DNA of 64,000 bases from Calothrix sp. NIES-3974 (GTDB lineage Bacteria > Cyanobacteriota > Cyanobacteriia > Cyanobacteriales > Nostocaceae). Shown one piece after another: positions 36,623 through 45,887 of the stretch (the stretch's first letter is position 1; each line of letters begins with the position of its first letter). Below the pieces are notes generated by a model. It was not told the origin of the DNA and made no database searches. It saw only the letters and a program-made list of their open reading frames with translations. The position numbers were made by a program, and so were the translations under genes. Location: the NCBI RefSeq assembly GCF_002368395.1, contig NZ_AP018254.1:4588001-4652000 (forward strand). The letters are read 5' to 3'.

Positions 36623-38614
36623 ATGTCAAAGAGAATGAATACTGCATTTGCGAGGGAATTAGAAAAACGCGATCGCGCTTTTATTGATGAATTTGCCAAT
36701 TATCGAGATATCGAAACCTTACCGGAAATCTGGGCGATCGCAGCCAATTTATACAAAGATACGGTCGCGTTATGTGACCCCCATAGTCAACCGGAGGTGA
36801 TGTTGACCTATGAGCAGTTGTATGGACAAATAAAATTGTTTGCCACTGGTTTACAAGTCCTGGGATTGGAAGTGGGAGCAAGGGTTTCCCTAATATCTGA
36901 CAATTCACCTCGCTGGTTTATCGCTGACCAAGGAGCCATGTTAGCGGGTGCGGTAGATGCAGTGCGTAGTTCTCAAGCAGAACGGGAAGAGTTATTATTT
37001 ATCATTCGTAATAGTGGGAGTACGGGATTAATCCTGGAGAACTTGCAAACTTTGACGAAGTTGCGTGAAGGGATTAGGGATTTACCGATTGAATTTGTAG
37101 TATTACTGTCCTCAGAAAATGTTCCTAGTGACGATGGGTTAAGAATTCTGAATTTTGACCAAATTATGGAATTGGGAAAAAGTCAGGAATTGCAACCAGT
37201 CAAACGTCGGGGAGAGGATTTAGCGACATTAATTTATACTTCAGGAACCACGGGAAAACCCAAGGGTGTGATGTTATCCCATAATAACTTGATGCACCAG
37301 GTGAAAAACTTGCGGTCACTGGTACAACCAGGAGTTGGTGATATTGTTTTGAGTATTTTACCCACCTGGCACAGTTATGAACGTAGTGCCGAATACTTTT
37401 TGTTAAGTTTAGGCTGTACACAAGTTTATACGAATTTACGGGCAATCAAACGGGATTTAAAAGAATTTAAACCCAGTTACATAGTTTGTGTACCGCGACT
37501 AATCGAATCTATTTATGAAGGGGTACAAAAGCAATTTCGCGAACAACCTCCCTCCAAACAACGCCTGGTTTACACCCTTTTAGGATGTAGTGAAAAATAC
37601 ATCCGCGCTCGAAGAATTGCCAACGGATTAGATACAGAAAATTTACAACCCTCCACCCTGGAAAAATTACTAGCTAATATCCAGAGTATATTTTTATTTC
37701 CCCTGCATAAATTAGGCGACAAACTAGTTTACAGTAAAGTTCGGGAAGCCACCGGAGGCAAAATCAAACAAATGATTAGCGGAGGGGGAGCTTTAGCCAG
37801 ACACATCGATTTATTCTTTGAAATTATCGGTGTCGAAGTGCTTGTCGGCTATGGATTAACCGAAACCTCCCCAGTCACCCATGCTCGACGAATTTGGCGA
37901 AATATGCGCAATTCCGCAGGTTTACCAGTACCCGGAACCGAAGTCCAAATCGTTGATCCAGAAACACGTCAACCCCTCCCCATTGGTAAAACAGGGTTAG
38001 TTTTATTACGCGGTCCCCAGGTAATGCAGGGATATTACCAAAATCCCGAAGCCACAGCCAAAGCCATTAATCCAGAAGGATGGTTTGACAGTGGAGATTT
38101 AGGATGGGTGACACCAGAAAACGATTTAATCCTCACCGGACGAGCAAAAGATACCATCGTATTAAGTAACGGGGAAAACATCGAACCCCAACCCATCGAA
38201 GACGCTTGTTTGCGATCGCCCTACATCGACCAAATCATGTTAGTCGGACAAGACCAACGTTATTTAGGTGCATTAATCGTTCCCAATCTGGAAGCCTTAG
38301 AAAATTGGGCAAAACAGCAAAATCTCCAGATAAGAATAGGAGATGACAATGGTGACAGCAATAACAATGCTACACTGTCGGGCAGTCAAGTAATCGACCT
38401 GGAAAGTAAAATCATTCAGGATCTATTTCGACAAGAGCTAAATCGAGAAGTACAAAATCGTCCTGGATATCGACCAGACGACCGTATCATCCCATTTAGA
38501 CTCGTGACGGAACCGTTTTCCATTGAAAATGGTTTGATGACGCAAACATTGAAACTGCGTCGTCATATTGTTATGGACAGATATGGCGATTTAATTCGGG
38601 AAATGTTTGTTTGA
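36623..38614 (+). CDS. Long-chain acyl-ACP synthetase / fatty acid--CoA ligase (Aas-like)
   Basis: ANL-superfamily adenylate-forming enzyme of 663 aa. The AMP-binding loop 'IYTSGTTGKPKGVMLSHNN' lies near residue 205. The motifs 'GYGLTETSPVTHARR' and 'GWFDSGDLGWVTPENDLILTGRAKDTIVLSNGENIEP' follow in order (the second quoted only as its hallmarks: G-D, G-R, K-D). In cyanobacteria the closest enzyme is the single acyl-ACP synthetase that recycles free fatty acids released from membrane lipids. No signal or transmembrane segment. The start ATG at 36623 follows a short AT-rich leader. Confidence 0.88.
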   Translation: MSKRMNTAFARELEKRDRAFIDEFANYRDIETLPEIWAIAANLYKDTVALCDPHSQPEVMLTYEQLYGQIKLFATGLQVLGLEVGARVSLISDNSPRWFIADQGAMLAGAVDAVRSSQAEREELLFIIRNSGSTGLILENLQTLTKLREGIRDLPIEFVVLLSSENVPSDDGLRILNFDQIMELGKSQELQPVKRRGEDLATLIYTSGTTGKPKGVMLSHNNLMHQVKNLRSLVQPGVGDIVLSILPTWHSYERSAEYFLLSLGCTQVYTNLRAIKRDLKEFKPSYIVCVPRLIESIYEGVQKQFREQPPSKQRLVYTLLGCSEKYIRARRIANGLDTENLQPSTLEKLLANIQSIFLFPLHKLGDKLVYSKVREATGGKIKQMISGGGALARHIDLFFEIIGVEVLVGYGLTETSPVTHARRIWRNMRNSAGLPVPGTEVQIVDPETRQPLPIGKTGLVLLRGPQVMQGYYQNPEATAKAINPEGWFDSGDLGWVTPENDLILTGRAKDTIVLSNGENIEPQPIEDACLRSPYIDQIMLVGQDQRYLGALIVPNLEALENWAKQQNLQIRIGDDNGDSNNNATLSGSQVIDLESKIIQDLFRQELNREVQNRPGYRPDDRIIPFRLVTEPFSIENGLMTQTLKLRRHIVMDRYGDLIREMFV

Positions 38615-38813
38615 ATAATGCAGGAGACAGGTGACAGGAGATAAGTGATTATTTATTACTTATTCATGATCTCTTTACTCTTCCTACTCCCTATTCACCA
38701 TTCCCTACTCCCATTCCAGCGAGAATACCGGAGTTATTAAAAACTTCAGTTATTTCCCCCTGGATCGGTTCTGCCCTTAGTTACAATCTTTAGAGTGAAC
38801 GGAAACGTAAATT

Positions 38814-39260
38814 ATGGATGTCTCGAAACAATTACTACTAAAACGACCCGTCAACGTCACCGCAGTCGTCACACCACTGTGGAAACAAGAAGCACAACAG
38901 CAACTGCAATCCCAAATCATTCAAATTGACCAACAACTCGAACAAATCGACGGTCAAGGACAACGTGCGATCGCTGAAATACAAAAACAATCCCTCCAAC
39001 CCCCCGGACCCCAAGTCCAACAACAAATCGAAAATATCCAATACCAAGTCAACCAGCGTAAAAGCGAATTACTAGAACAAAAAAACCAGTGTCTCCAAAG
39101 CCTCCAACAAGTGCAAATGTTGGAACTTGACCAAGAAGTAAATCAAGGACAGTTAGAAGGCTTTTTCCGGATTGAACTAGGTGATAACCTCGCAAGTAAA
39201 ATGCAGGTAGAAGTAGTAATTCGCGACGGTGTTGTCGAAGAAATTCGCGGCGATATCTAA
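38814..39260 (+). CDS. YlqD-like coiled-coil protein
   Basis: 148-aa soluble protein. Residues about 25-110 are a long Gln/Glu-rich coiled coil ('IIQIDQQLEQIDGQGQRAI', 'QNIEN'-like heptads), followed by a short beta domain ('FFRIELGDNLASKMQVEVVI'). The layout fits the YlqD family, which has no known function. The gene lies between acyl-ACP synthetase and the CyanoP-like gene, all on the plus strand. A palindrome at 39283-39303 follows its stop. Confidence 0.78.
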   Translation: MDVSKQLLLKRPVNVTAVVTPLWKQEAQQQLQSQIIQIDQQLEQIDGQGQRAIAEIQKQSLQPPGPQVQQQIENIQYQVNQRKSELLEQKNQCLQSLQQVQMLELDQEVNQGQLEGFFRIELGDNLASKMQVEVVIRDGVVEEIRGDI

Positions 39261-39394
39261 AAAAATTATCCCCAATTTGTAGAGACGTAGCACCGCTACG
39301 TCTTTAATTCATGGGCAGATTTTTTTACAGATAAACGCCCAAAAAAGTATAAAATATCGAGAGCGTCGTGCTTCTAGCCCCAAGGACAAAGCAA

Positions 39395-39940
39395 ATGTGG
39401 AAACGAATTGGATTAATTTTACTGTTAATTTTAAGTATTAGTGTAGCGCGTCCCCAAGGTGTCCTGGCAGCTGCTCTCAATGATTATGTCGATACCACCG
39501 ATGGTTATCAATTCTCCTACCCCAACGGTTGGGTACAAGTAAAAGCCACTAAACCCCTCGATGTCATCTTTCACGACATCATCGAACCCAGCGAAAATAT
39601 TTCCGTCGTCGTTAGTCCCGTCCCCGGTAACAAACCATTATCAGAACTCGGTAGTCCCACGGAAATCGGCTACAAACTTGGTAAAAACGCCCTTGCTCCC
39701 GAAGGTTCCGGAAGAGTTGCCGAACTTGTGGATGCTGCCGAAAGGGAAGTGGAAGGTATTAAATATTACAAGTTAGAATATATAATTAAGTTACCCAATA
39801 ACACTAAACGCCATAACCTTGCCAGTGTTGCCGTCAGTCACGGTAAACTATTTACACTAAATGCCTCCGTATCCGAAAGACGTTGGCCACGAGTCAAAGG
39901 TTTGATCGAAGAAGCAGTGAATTCCTTTCAAGTCTATTAG
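39395..39940 (+). CDS. PsbP domain protein, CyanoP-like
   Basis: 181-aa lumenal protein related to photosystem II PsbP. The hydrophobic signal ('IGLILLLILSISVARPQGVL', then 'AAA') is followed by the PsbP fold with 'YVDTTDGYQFSYPNGWVQVK', 'DIIEPSENISVVVSPVPG' and 'TEIGYKLGKNAL'. It probably takes part in photosystem II assembly or stability. The signal ends in an AxA-like site, with no lipobox cysteine, so it would be a soluble lumenal protein and not lipid-anchored like some CyanoP. The ATG at 39395 with AAGGA upstream is chosen over the GTG at 39368. The stop codon lies in the target duplication of the following MITE. Confidence 0.85.
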   Translation: MWKRIGLILLLILSISVARPQGVLAAALNDYVDTTDGYQFSYPNGWVQVKATKPLDVIFHDIIEPSENISVVVSPVPGNKPLSELGSPTEIGYKLGKNALAPEGSGRVAELVDAAEREVEGIKYYKLEYIIKLPNNTKRHNLASVAVSHGKLFTLNASVSERRWPRVKGLIEEAVNSFQVY

Positions 39941-39945
39941 AGGAT

Positions 39946-40123
39946 TAGCTCGACTTGATCCAAAATTAAGAACTTGGCTTTTCTTATGCGGCAAAAAACC
40001 AGGATTTTTGCCAAAGACTTTTTCCTTGTCACAGATTTGCACCCAAATACAAAAACTAAAACAACTATCTTGCAATGGTTTCAGCGTCGGGTTTTAGGTT
40101 TTTTAAAAATGGATCAAGTCGAG
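39946..40123. mobile_element. MITE-like element, second copy of the TAGCTCGACTT family
   Basis: The left end TAGCTCGACTTGATCC and right end GGATCAAGTCGAG are inverted repeats. Bases 40063-40123 match 8445-8505 in 60 of 61 positions. It is flanked by ATTAGAGGAT on both sides (39936-39945 and 40124-40133), which looks like an 8-10 bp target-site duplication covering the stop codon of the CyanoP-like gene. A short frame inside reads 'TTILQWFQRRVLGFLKMD', perhaps a relic of a transposase C-terminus, but it is too short to assign. Confidence 0.75.
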
Positions 40124-40141
40124 ATTAGAGGATGTTTTAAA

Positions 40142-40212
40142 AGAGACGCGACATATCGCGTCTGTACTGTACAGGTAGAAGGGAATCGTTAGAGACGCCA
40201 CATGTCGCGTCT
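40142..40212. repeat. Two AGACGCGACATATCGCGTCT-type palindromes
   Basis: Palindromes at 40143-40162 and 40192-40211 lie 29 bp apart in the region before maf. Short TGTACAG motifs adjoin both. They could pair as one larger stem. Confidence 0.75.
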
Positions 40213-40290
40213 GTACAGTCTGTACAGTTGATAACGACATCAACTCCCCACCTTTGTGTATCCTGTATTTTATCTCCTCCATATCAAATT

Positions 40291-40884
40291 ATGGGTGTTC
40301 CACAATTTGTATTAGCATCAGCATCTCCAGCGCGTCGGCGATTATTACAAACAATAGGGATTGAACCGATTGTTTGCGCGAGTGATTTTGACGAATCCCA
40401 GGTAAATTCCCGCGATCCGATTTTATTAGTACAGATATTAGCCCAGCGCAAAGCGGAAAAGGTAGCACCGAAATATCCAGAAGCTCTAGTATTAGGGTGT
40501 GATTCTGTACTCGCAATCGAAGGGGAAATTCATGGAAAACCCGCAAGTTCAGATGAGGCGATCGCGCGATGGCAAAATATGCGGGGGAAAACCGGTAATT
40601 TACTCACAGGTCATGTTTTAGTGGATAATCTGCAAAATCGGAAAATTGTCAAGTGTCAAACAACAAAAGTTTACTTCGCCCACGCGAGCGATCGCGAAAT
40701 CGTAGATTATGTTGCCACTGGAGAACCGTTAAAATGTGCCGGTGCGTTTGCCTTGGAAGGGAAGGGTAGTGTATTTGTGGAGAAAATCGAAGGTTGTCAC
40801 AGCAACGTCATCGGTTTGAGTTTACCCCTATTACGACAGATGTTAGGGGATTTGGGTTATACGGTGATGGATTTTTGGAGGTAG
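40291..40884 (+). CDS. maf: Maf-family nucleotide diphosphatase
   Basis: House-cleaning pyrophosphatase that hydrolyses non-canonical or excess nucleoside triphosphates (dTTP/UTP or modified bases). The signature '[18 protein letters not shown]' is at the N-terminus. The substrate-site motifs '[17 protein letters not shown]' and '[14 protein letters not shown]' are present. Length is 197 aa. The ATG at 40291 is at the start of homology; the in-frame start at 40228 lies in heptamer-like CCTGTATT repeats and is rejected. Confidence 0.93.
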   Translation: MGVPQFVLASASPARRRLLQTIGIEPIVCASDFDESQVNSRDPILLVQILAQRKAEKVAPKYPEALVLGCDSVLAIEGEIHGKPASSDEAIARWQNMRGKTGNLLTGHVLVDNLQNRKIVKCQTTKVYFAHASDREIVDYVATGEPLKCAGAFALEGKGSVFVEKIEGCHSNVIGLSLPLLRQMLGDLGYTVMDFWR

Positions 40885-41083
40885 ATAAACAGGAAAAATG
40901 ACGGTATCAGGTTATGAAGGTGGGAAGTCTAAACCATAAAATAAGTTCGGTTTCTGTGAAAATGAGATTGGGAAAAATTTCGCTACATTAGGAAATAGGA
41001 AAATTTATTAACAAAACCCCCACAGACGAACCGTTGGGTCGTCTCTACTCCAAAACACGAAAATCCTAAATCTCAAATTTGAT

Positions 41084-43189
41084 ATGACCACCACCCTCAC
41101 AGCATCAACCGCTAACAACCCACTTTTACAAGGTACAGGATTACCGCCCTTTGCCGATATTCAACCAGAAATGGTAGAACCTGCTCTCAAGGAATTAATT
41201 CCCCAATTAGAAGCAGAACTAAGTCAATTAGAAGCCAATGTCCAACCAACTTGGTCGGGATTGGTGGAACCCTTGGAAAAAATCACCGAGCGTTTGTACT
41301 GGACTTGGGGTGTAGTCAACCATTTAATGGGGGTGAAAAATAGCCCAGAACTGCGCACAGCCTACGAAGCGGTACAACCTCTGGTAGTTCAGTTTTCCAA
41401 CCGTCTCAACCAAAGCCAAGCCATCTACAAGGGATTTAAAGCTTTGCGGGATAGCGATAATTATGCCCAGTTAGAACCTGCTCAAAAACGGATTGTGGAG
41501 TCGGCGATTCGCGATGCTGAATTAAGTGGTGTCGGTTTAGAAGGTGCTGCTAGAGAACGTTTTAACGCCATTCAAATGGAGTTGGCTGAACTTGCTACCA
41601 AATTCTCCAACAACGTGTTAGATGCAACTAAAGCCTTCCAACTCAAATTAACCACACCCGAAGACATAGCCGGACTTCCCCCTAGTTTACTCAGTTTAGC
41701 AGCCCAAGCAGCCCGTGCTGCCGGAGAAGAACATGCTACCCCAGAAACAGGTCCTTGGGTAATTACTCTGGATGCACCCAGTTACGGACCATTTATGCAG
41801 CATTCCCAACGGCGAGATTTACGGGAACAGGTTTACAAAGCTTATATTTCCCGTGCATCGGAAGGGGAATTAGATAATAATCCGATTATTATTAGAACTT
41901 TGGAATTGCGGCAAGAATTAGCTGAATTACTAGGTTACAAAAACTATGCTGAAGTCAGTTTAGCTAGTAAAATGGCAGCCAATACCCAAGCAGTGGAACA
42001 GTTACTAGAAGAATTACGCCAATATAGTTACGATGCAGCGAAGGCAGAATTAGCTGAATTAACAGCCTTTGCTAAAACTCAAGGTGCAGCGGAAGCAGAT
42101 GATTTAAAACATTGGGATATTAGTTACTGGGCTGAACGACAACGGGAAGCTAAATTTGCCTTTACCGACGAGGAATTACGTCCCTATTTCCCCCTTCCCC
42201 AAGTTTTAGAGGGATTATTTACCCTCGTTAAACGTCTATTTGGTGTTACTGTCACCCCCGCAGACGGTCAAGCACCAGTTTGGCATGAAGATGTGCGTTA
42301 TTTCCAAATCGCCGATGAAACAGGTCATCCCATTGCCTACTTTTACCTCGACCCCTACAGTCGTCCAGCCGAAAAACGGGGTGGAGCTTGGATGGATACC
42401 TGCATTAATCGGGGATTAATCAGGGAAAATGGCACTGTCATCACCCGTTTACCTGTTGCTTATCTGGTATGTAACCAAACCCCTCCCGTAGACGGTAAAC
42501 CCAGCTTAATGACTTTCTACGAAGTCGAAACCCTATTCCACGAATTTGGCCACGGCTTACATCATATGCTGACCAAAGTGGATTACCCCAGTGCGGCTGG
42601 TATTAATAACGTTGAATGGGATGCCGTGGAATTACCGAGTCAATTTATGGAAAACTGGTGTTACGAACGCCAAACTTTAATGGGAATGGCTAGACACTAC
42701 GAAACCGGTGAACCCCTACCGGAACATTACTATCAAAAACTCCTTGCTGCTAAAAATTACATGAGTGGTAGCAGCATGTTACGACAAATCCACTTTAGCT
42801 TGGTGGATATGGAATTACACGCCAACTATCGAACTGGTGGTCAAGAAACACCCCAAGAACTGCGATCGCGAATTGCCCAAACTACCACTGTTCTCCCTCC
42901 TCTCCCAGAAGATGCCTTTTTATGTGCTTTCGGACATATTTTTGCCGGGGGTTATGCAGCTGGGTATTACAGTTATAAGTGGGCTGAAGTCTTGAGTGCA
43001 GACGCTTTTGCAGCCTTTGAGGAAGCAGGTTTAGAGAACGAAGCAGCCGTCCAAACCACTGGAAAACGTTACCTTGATACCATTCTTGCTCTTGGTGGTA
43101 GTCAGCATCCAATGGAAATATTTGCCAGTTTTCGAGGACGGGAACCCAGTACAAAACCACTATTAGTTCATAACGGGTTGGCGAATTGA
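41084..43189 (+). CDS. prlC: M3-family oligopeptidase A
   Basis: Cytosolic zinc metallopeptidase that degrades short peptides, including cleaved signal peptides. The catalytic motif HEFGH occupies residues 486-490 in 'VETLFHEFGHGLHHML', with a third ligand in 'WDAVELPSQFMENWCYE' near residue 516. Length is 701 aa, as for E. coli OpdA/PrlC. The N-terminal helical region is complete. No co-transcribed gene is evident, and a 318-bp spacer follows. Confidence 0.93.
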   Translation: MTTTLTASTANNPLLQGTGLPPFADIQPEMVEPALKELIPQLEAELSQLEANVQPTWSGLVEPLEKITERLYWTWGVVNHLMGVKNSPELRTAYEAVQPLVVQFSNRLNQSQAIYKGFKALRDSDNYAQLEPAQKRIVESAIRDAELSGVGLEGAARERFNAIQMELAELATKFSNNVLDATKAFQLKLTTPEDIAGLPPSLLSLAAQAARAAGEEHATPETGPWVITLDAPSYGPFMQHSQRRDLREQVYKAYISRASEGELDNNPIIIRTLELRQELAELLGYKNYAEVSLASKMAANTQAVEQLLEELRQYSYDAAKAELAELTAFAKTQGAAEADDLKHWDISYWAERQREAKFAFTDEELRPYFPLPQVLEGLFTLVKRLFGVTVTPADGQAPVWHEDVRYFQIADETGHPIAYFYLDPYSRPAEKRGGAWMDTCINRGLIRENGTVITRLPVAYLVCNQTPPVDGKPSLMTFYEVETLFHEFGHGLHHMLTKVDYPSAAGINNVEWDAVELPSQFMENWCYERQTLMGMARHYETGEPLPEHYYQKLLAAKNYMSGSSMLRQIHFSLVDMELHANYRTGGQETPQELRSRIAQTTTVLPPLPEDAFLCAFGHIFAGGYAAGYYSYKWAEVLSADAFAAFEEAGLENEAAVQTTGKRYLDTILALGGSQHPMEIFASFRGREPSTKPLLVHNGLAN

Positions 43190-43507
43190 TTTAATTTATC
43201 CCCTCAAAAGTCAAAGGGAATTGAGAAATAGCTGATTGCGATCGCGATCGCTTTACGAGGATGGGGTGGAGGATACACAACTTTACCTTTTGCGATCGCT
43301 TCTGGGTAAAGTAGGGGTACGGTTGTTTGATCACAGTAATTTTTTAAGGCTGATTATTAAGCAAGTTATTCAAGGCTGATAACTCGTGAAAAATCTAGGA
43401 TTTAGGGGTTGCTGATGTCAAACTCAAAGTTTCCCAAACTATTTTACGACGGCATCCTATATTCTGTATCCTGTATTCTATATTCCCGAATCCAGGAAGG
43501 GTGAAGT
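43190..43507. other. Intergenic region upstream of the RubisCO-like gene
   Basis: Contains several GCGATCGC octamers (near 43238, 43244 and 43292). An iterated ATTCTGTATCCTGTATTCTATATTC tract at about 43458-43484 lies about 25 bp before the start codon. No gene is seen. Confidence 0.5.
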
Positions 43508-44686
43508 ATGGCAATTGAGGTAGATTATCGATTTCCACCGCAGGTGGATGCAAGGAAACAAGCACAGGTGATTGCTGTCGGACAAACTGTGGGGACTTGG
43601 GATGCAAGATTTAGCCATCGGGAAGTTTCCTTAAAGCAACATCTCGCTCAGGTTCTCTCGGTCAAAACTGATGAGGATGGTTATCATATTGCCACGGTAG
43701 CTTTTCCGGAAGATAATGTGGAAGGGGATATTGCCAGTTTACTGACGATGATTTTTGGTAAGTATTCGATGGCTGGTGCTGCTAAAGTTGTTGCTGTGCG
43801 GCTTCCGGAGAATTACGGGTTAATGCCGAAGTTTGGTATCAAGAGAATTCGGGATATTTTAGGTGTACACAAACGACCCTTGGTGATGGCGATTTTTAAA
43901 CCAGCTTTGGGTTTGTCAGCGAGTGACCACGGAGAAATTTTTCGTCAAGTTGCCCAAGCAGGATTGGATGTGATTAAAGATGACGAAATTATGGGGGATT
44001 TACAGTCCGCACCCACCCTGGAAAGATTACGGGCTTGTCGAGAGGTGATCGATGAAATTGAACGGAAACAAAAGCGTACTATTTTATACGCAGTGAACGT
44101 GACTGGAAATGGGGCACGGTTGTTGGAGCGGGCCCGTAATTTGGTCAGGGCTGGAGCTAATGCTTTACTGTTAAATGTGTTTTCCTACGGAGTTTCCATT
44201 TTAGAAGCCTTAGCAGCTGACCCCCAGGTGAATGTACCGATTTTTGTCCATCCAGCCGGGGCTGGGGCTTTGGCGGGTGCGCCGGAATATGGTTTTGCCT
44301 ACAGTGTCATTTTAGGGACGTTGATGGCTCACGCGGGGGCGGATGCGGTGTTATATCCGGCACATTACGGTAATCTCCCCTTTACGGCGACAGAGGAGGC
44401 GAAAATTCGTGATAACTTGCGACAACGGGGGGTGTTTCCGGTTCCCTCTGCGGGAATTCATCCCGGTGTGGTTCCGAAGGCTTTACAGGATTACGGGGAT
44501 GATGTGATTCTCAATGCTGGGACGGGAATTATGGATCATCCTGATGGTGCTGCTGCGGGGGTAAAGGCTTTTTTTGAGGCATTAAGTTTTGTGAAAAATG
44601 GTCGCGAATTTAACTTAGATATGCTGCCTTCAGGAGCATTAAAAAGCGCGATCGCAAAATGGGGTATTTATCAGAATCGGGAGTAG
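43508..44686 (+). CDS. mtnW: RubisCO-like protein, probable DK-MTP-1-P enolase (MtnW)
   Basis: Type IV RubisCO-like protein of 392 aa, proposed to enolise 2,3-diketo-5-methylthiopentyl-1-phosphate in methionine salvage. It keeps the metal-site motif 'DVIKDDEIM': K157 is the expected carbamylated lysine, with D159 and E160 as ligands. Loop-6 and other residues needed for CO2 fixation differ from RubisCO (for example, 'IFVHPAGAGALAGAP' takes the usual HxxG region). Thus it should be an enolase and not a carboxylase. No mtnA, mtnB, mtnC or mtnX gene is nearby. An alternative is another RLP subgroup. Confidence 0.82.
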   Translation: MAIEVDYRFPPQVDARKQAQVIAVGQTVGTWDARFSHREVSLKQHLAQVLSVKTDEDGYHIATVAFPEDNVEGDIASLLTMIFGKYSMAGAAKVVAVRLPENYGLMPKFGIKRIRDILGVHKRPLVMAIFKPALGLSASDHGEIFRQVAQAGLDVIKDDEIMGDLQSAPTLERLRACREVIDEIERKQKRTILYAVNVTGNGARLLERARNLVRAGANALLLNVFSYGVSILEALAADPQVNVPIFVHPAGAGALAGAPEYGFAYSVILGTLMAHAGADAVLYPAHYGNLPFTATEEAKIRDNLRQRGVFPVPSAGIHPGVVPKALQDYGDDVILNAGTGIMDHPDGAAAGVKAFFEALSFVKNGREFNLDMLPSGALKSAIAKWGIYQNRE

Positions 44687-44869
44687 GGAAAACCACTTTC
44701 ATCTCTTCGAGAAGCTGCGCTACGCGCATCTACGGTTTTGGGTGTCCGAGTTATGATGTGCGCGATCGCTGTACAGGAAAGATATTATGTTGGTGATCGC
44801 CTTATTATGAGGTAAGTCTCAATGCGATCACTATGCACCTTTACTAATGTAGCGATCGCATAATGTTAG

Positions 44870-45694
44870 TTAACTGCTTGCATTTTGCTCAAACCAGGTA
44901 ACCAAATCATTTATCCCAGACATTTTGAAGAGTTCCCGACATAGAGCCTCTAATTTATCAGTATTTAAGGCTTGAACCTTTTGCAAAATAGATTCATCTA
45001 CCTCTCCAAAACGTTCTGATAATAGGGATATGCACAATGAGCAAGCTTCAAGTTGCTTACCCTTCTGCAAAATATCTTGATAAATAACCGATTCCTGCAT
45101 CGTATCCTCGCTTAACAACTGACGAATCAACTCTTTCTCAAACCGCAAACCAGCTAAAATCTCAGTGTATGCTGCCGTATTTTGTCTTGTCTCCCTATCT
45201 GCAATTGTAGCCACTTCCTGGGCAACCTGGGATAATAATTCCCGTGGGGAATCGGTTCGACACAACGGTGCTAACGGCAATAAAGCCGAATTCCCTAAAA
45301 ACAAACTTGCTTTTTGCTCCCACATCCTTACTGCACGATACCTGTGAATAGTTAAATCTTCTTGATATTCTTCGGTAAAGGCAATCTCATCATCAGTTTC
45401 CTGGAGAAAAATGACAACTTGTATGATGGAACACTTGTATAAACGTTTTAACCTGACATAGTAATCCAACATTCGGAAAGGAATACCTGGATTCGACTGG
45501 GTTTTGGTTTGAAACTCTATATGCAAAATACGATTACCAGTACGTATAAAAATAACCGAATCGGCACGAACTGGTTCTAAACTTAACTATGTTTTCAAAA
45601 CCTCAATATTGGTAGATTCTTCCCCAATTAACCATCGAATAAAATCGGCTGGATATTTCTCTGCCAGCACTTTACAAATATTATCAAAACTCAA
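44870..45694 (-). pseudogene. Rpn-like (PD-(D/E)XK) nuclease/transposase family, broken by one stop codon
   Basis: Homology extends past the open frame. Minus-strand codons from a TTG at 45694 encode 'SFDNICKVLAEKYPADFIRW', then 'EVLKT', then TAG at 45587-45589. The same frame resumes with 'LSLEPVRADSVIFIRTGNR' into 'ILHIEFQTKTQSNPGIPFRM' and continues to the stop at 44870. A single base change (GAG or CAG to TAG) explains the break. The family is the Rpn/DUF4351-type set, often annotated as recombination-promoting nuclease or transposase. The remaining 218-codon piece lacks the N-terminus but keeps 'HIEFQT', part of the nuclease core. Confidence 0.78.
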
Positions 45695-45709
45695 AATATC
45701 ACCCTAATT

Positions 45710-45787
45710 ATATCGATTATCTTGTACTTTGCAATAAATGAAACTAGAGTAATCAACGGTTACAGCCCCTGATATGTAGCAAGCATT
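45710..45787 (+). repeat. 92-bp dispersed MITE-like repeat, copy C (truncated)
   Basis: Matches bases 1-78 of the repeat and stops at GCAAGCATT, where the groEL terminator sequence begins. It lies 15 bp from the first codon of the Rpn-like pseudogene, in its promoter position. Confidence 0.83.
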
Positions 45788-45791
45788 TCCC

Positions 45792-45825
45792 AAAAAAAAC
45801 AGCCATTTCTCAAGGAAATGGCTGT
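45792..45825 (-). terminator. Rho-independent terminator of groESL
   Basis: On the minus strand ACAGCCATTTC-CTTGA-GAAATGGCTGT is followed by eight T. The 11-bp stem is perfect. It lies 63 bp past the groEL stop. Confidence 0.93.
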
Positions 45826-45887
45826 CAGTATTAACTAATTCCAATCAGTCAAAAATTTTACATGAGGAGTTACCGAGGCAACCAACC

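Noticed and set aside
39974-40192. 72-codon ORF across the second MITE
   Set aside because: The short WFQRRVLGFLK stretch hints at a transposase tail but is too short, and the frame runs out of the element.
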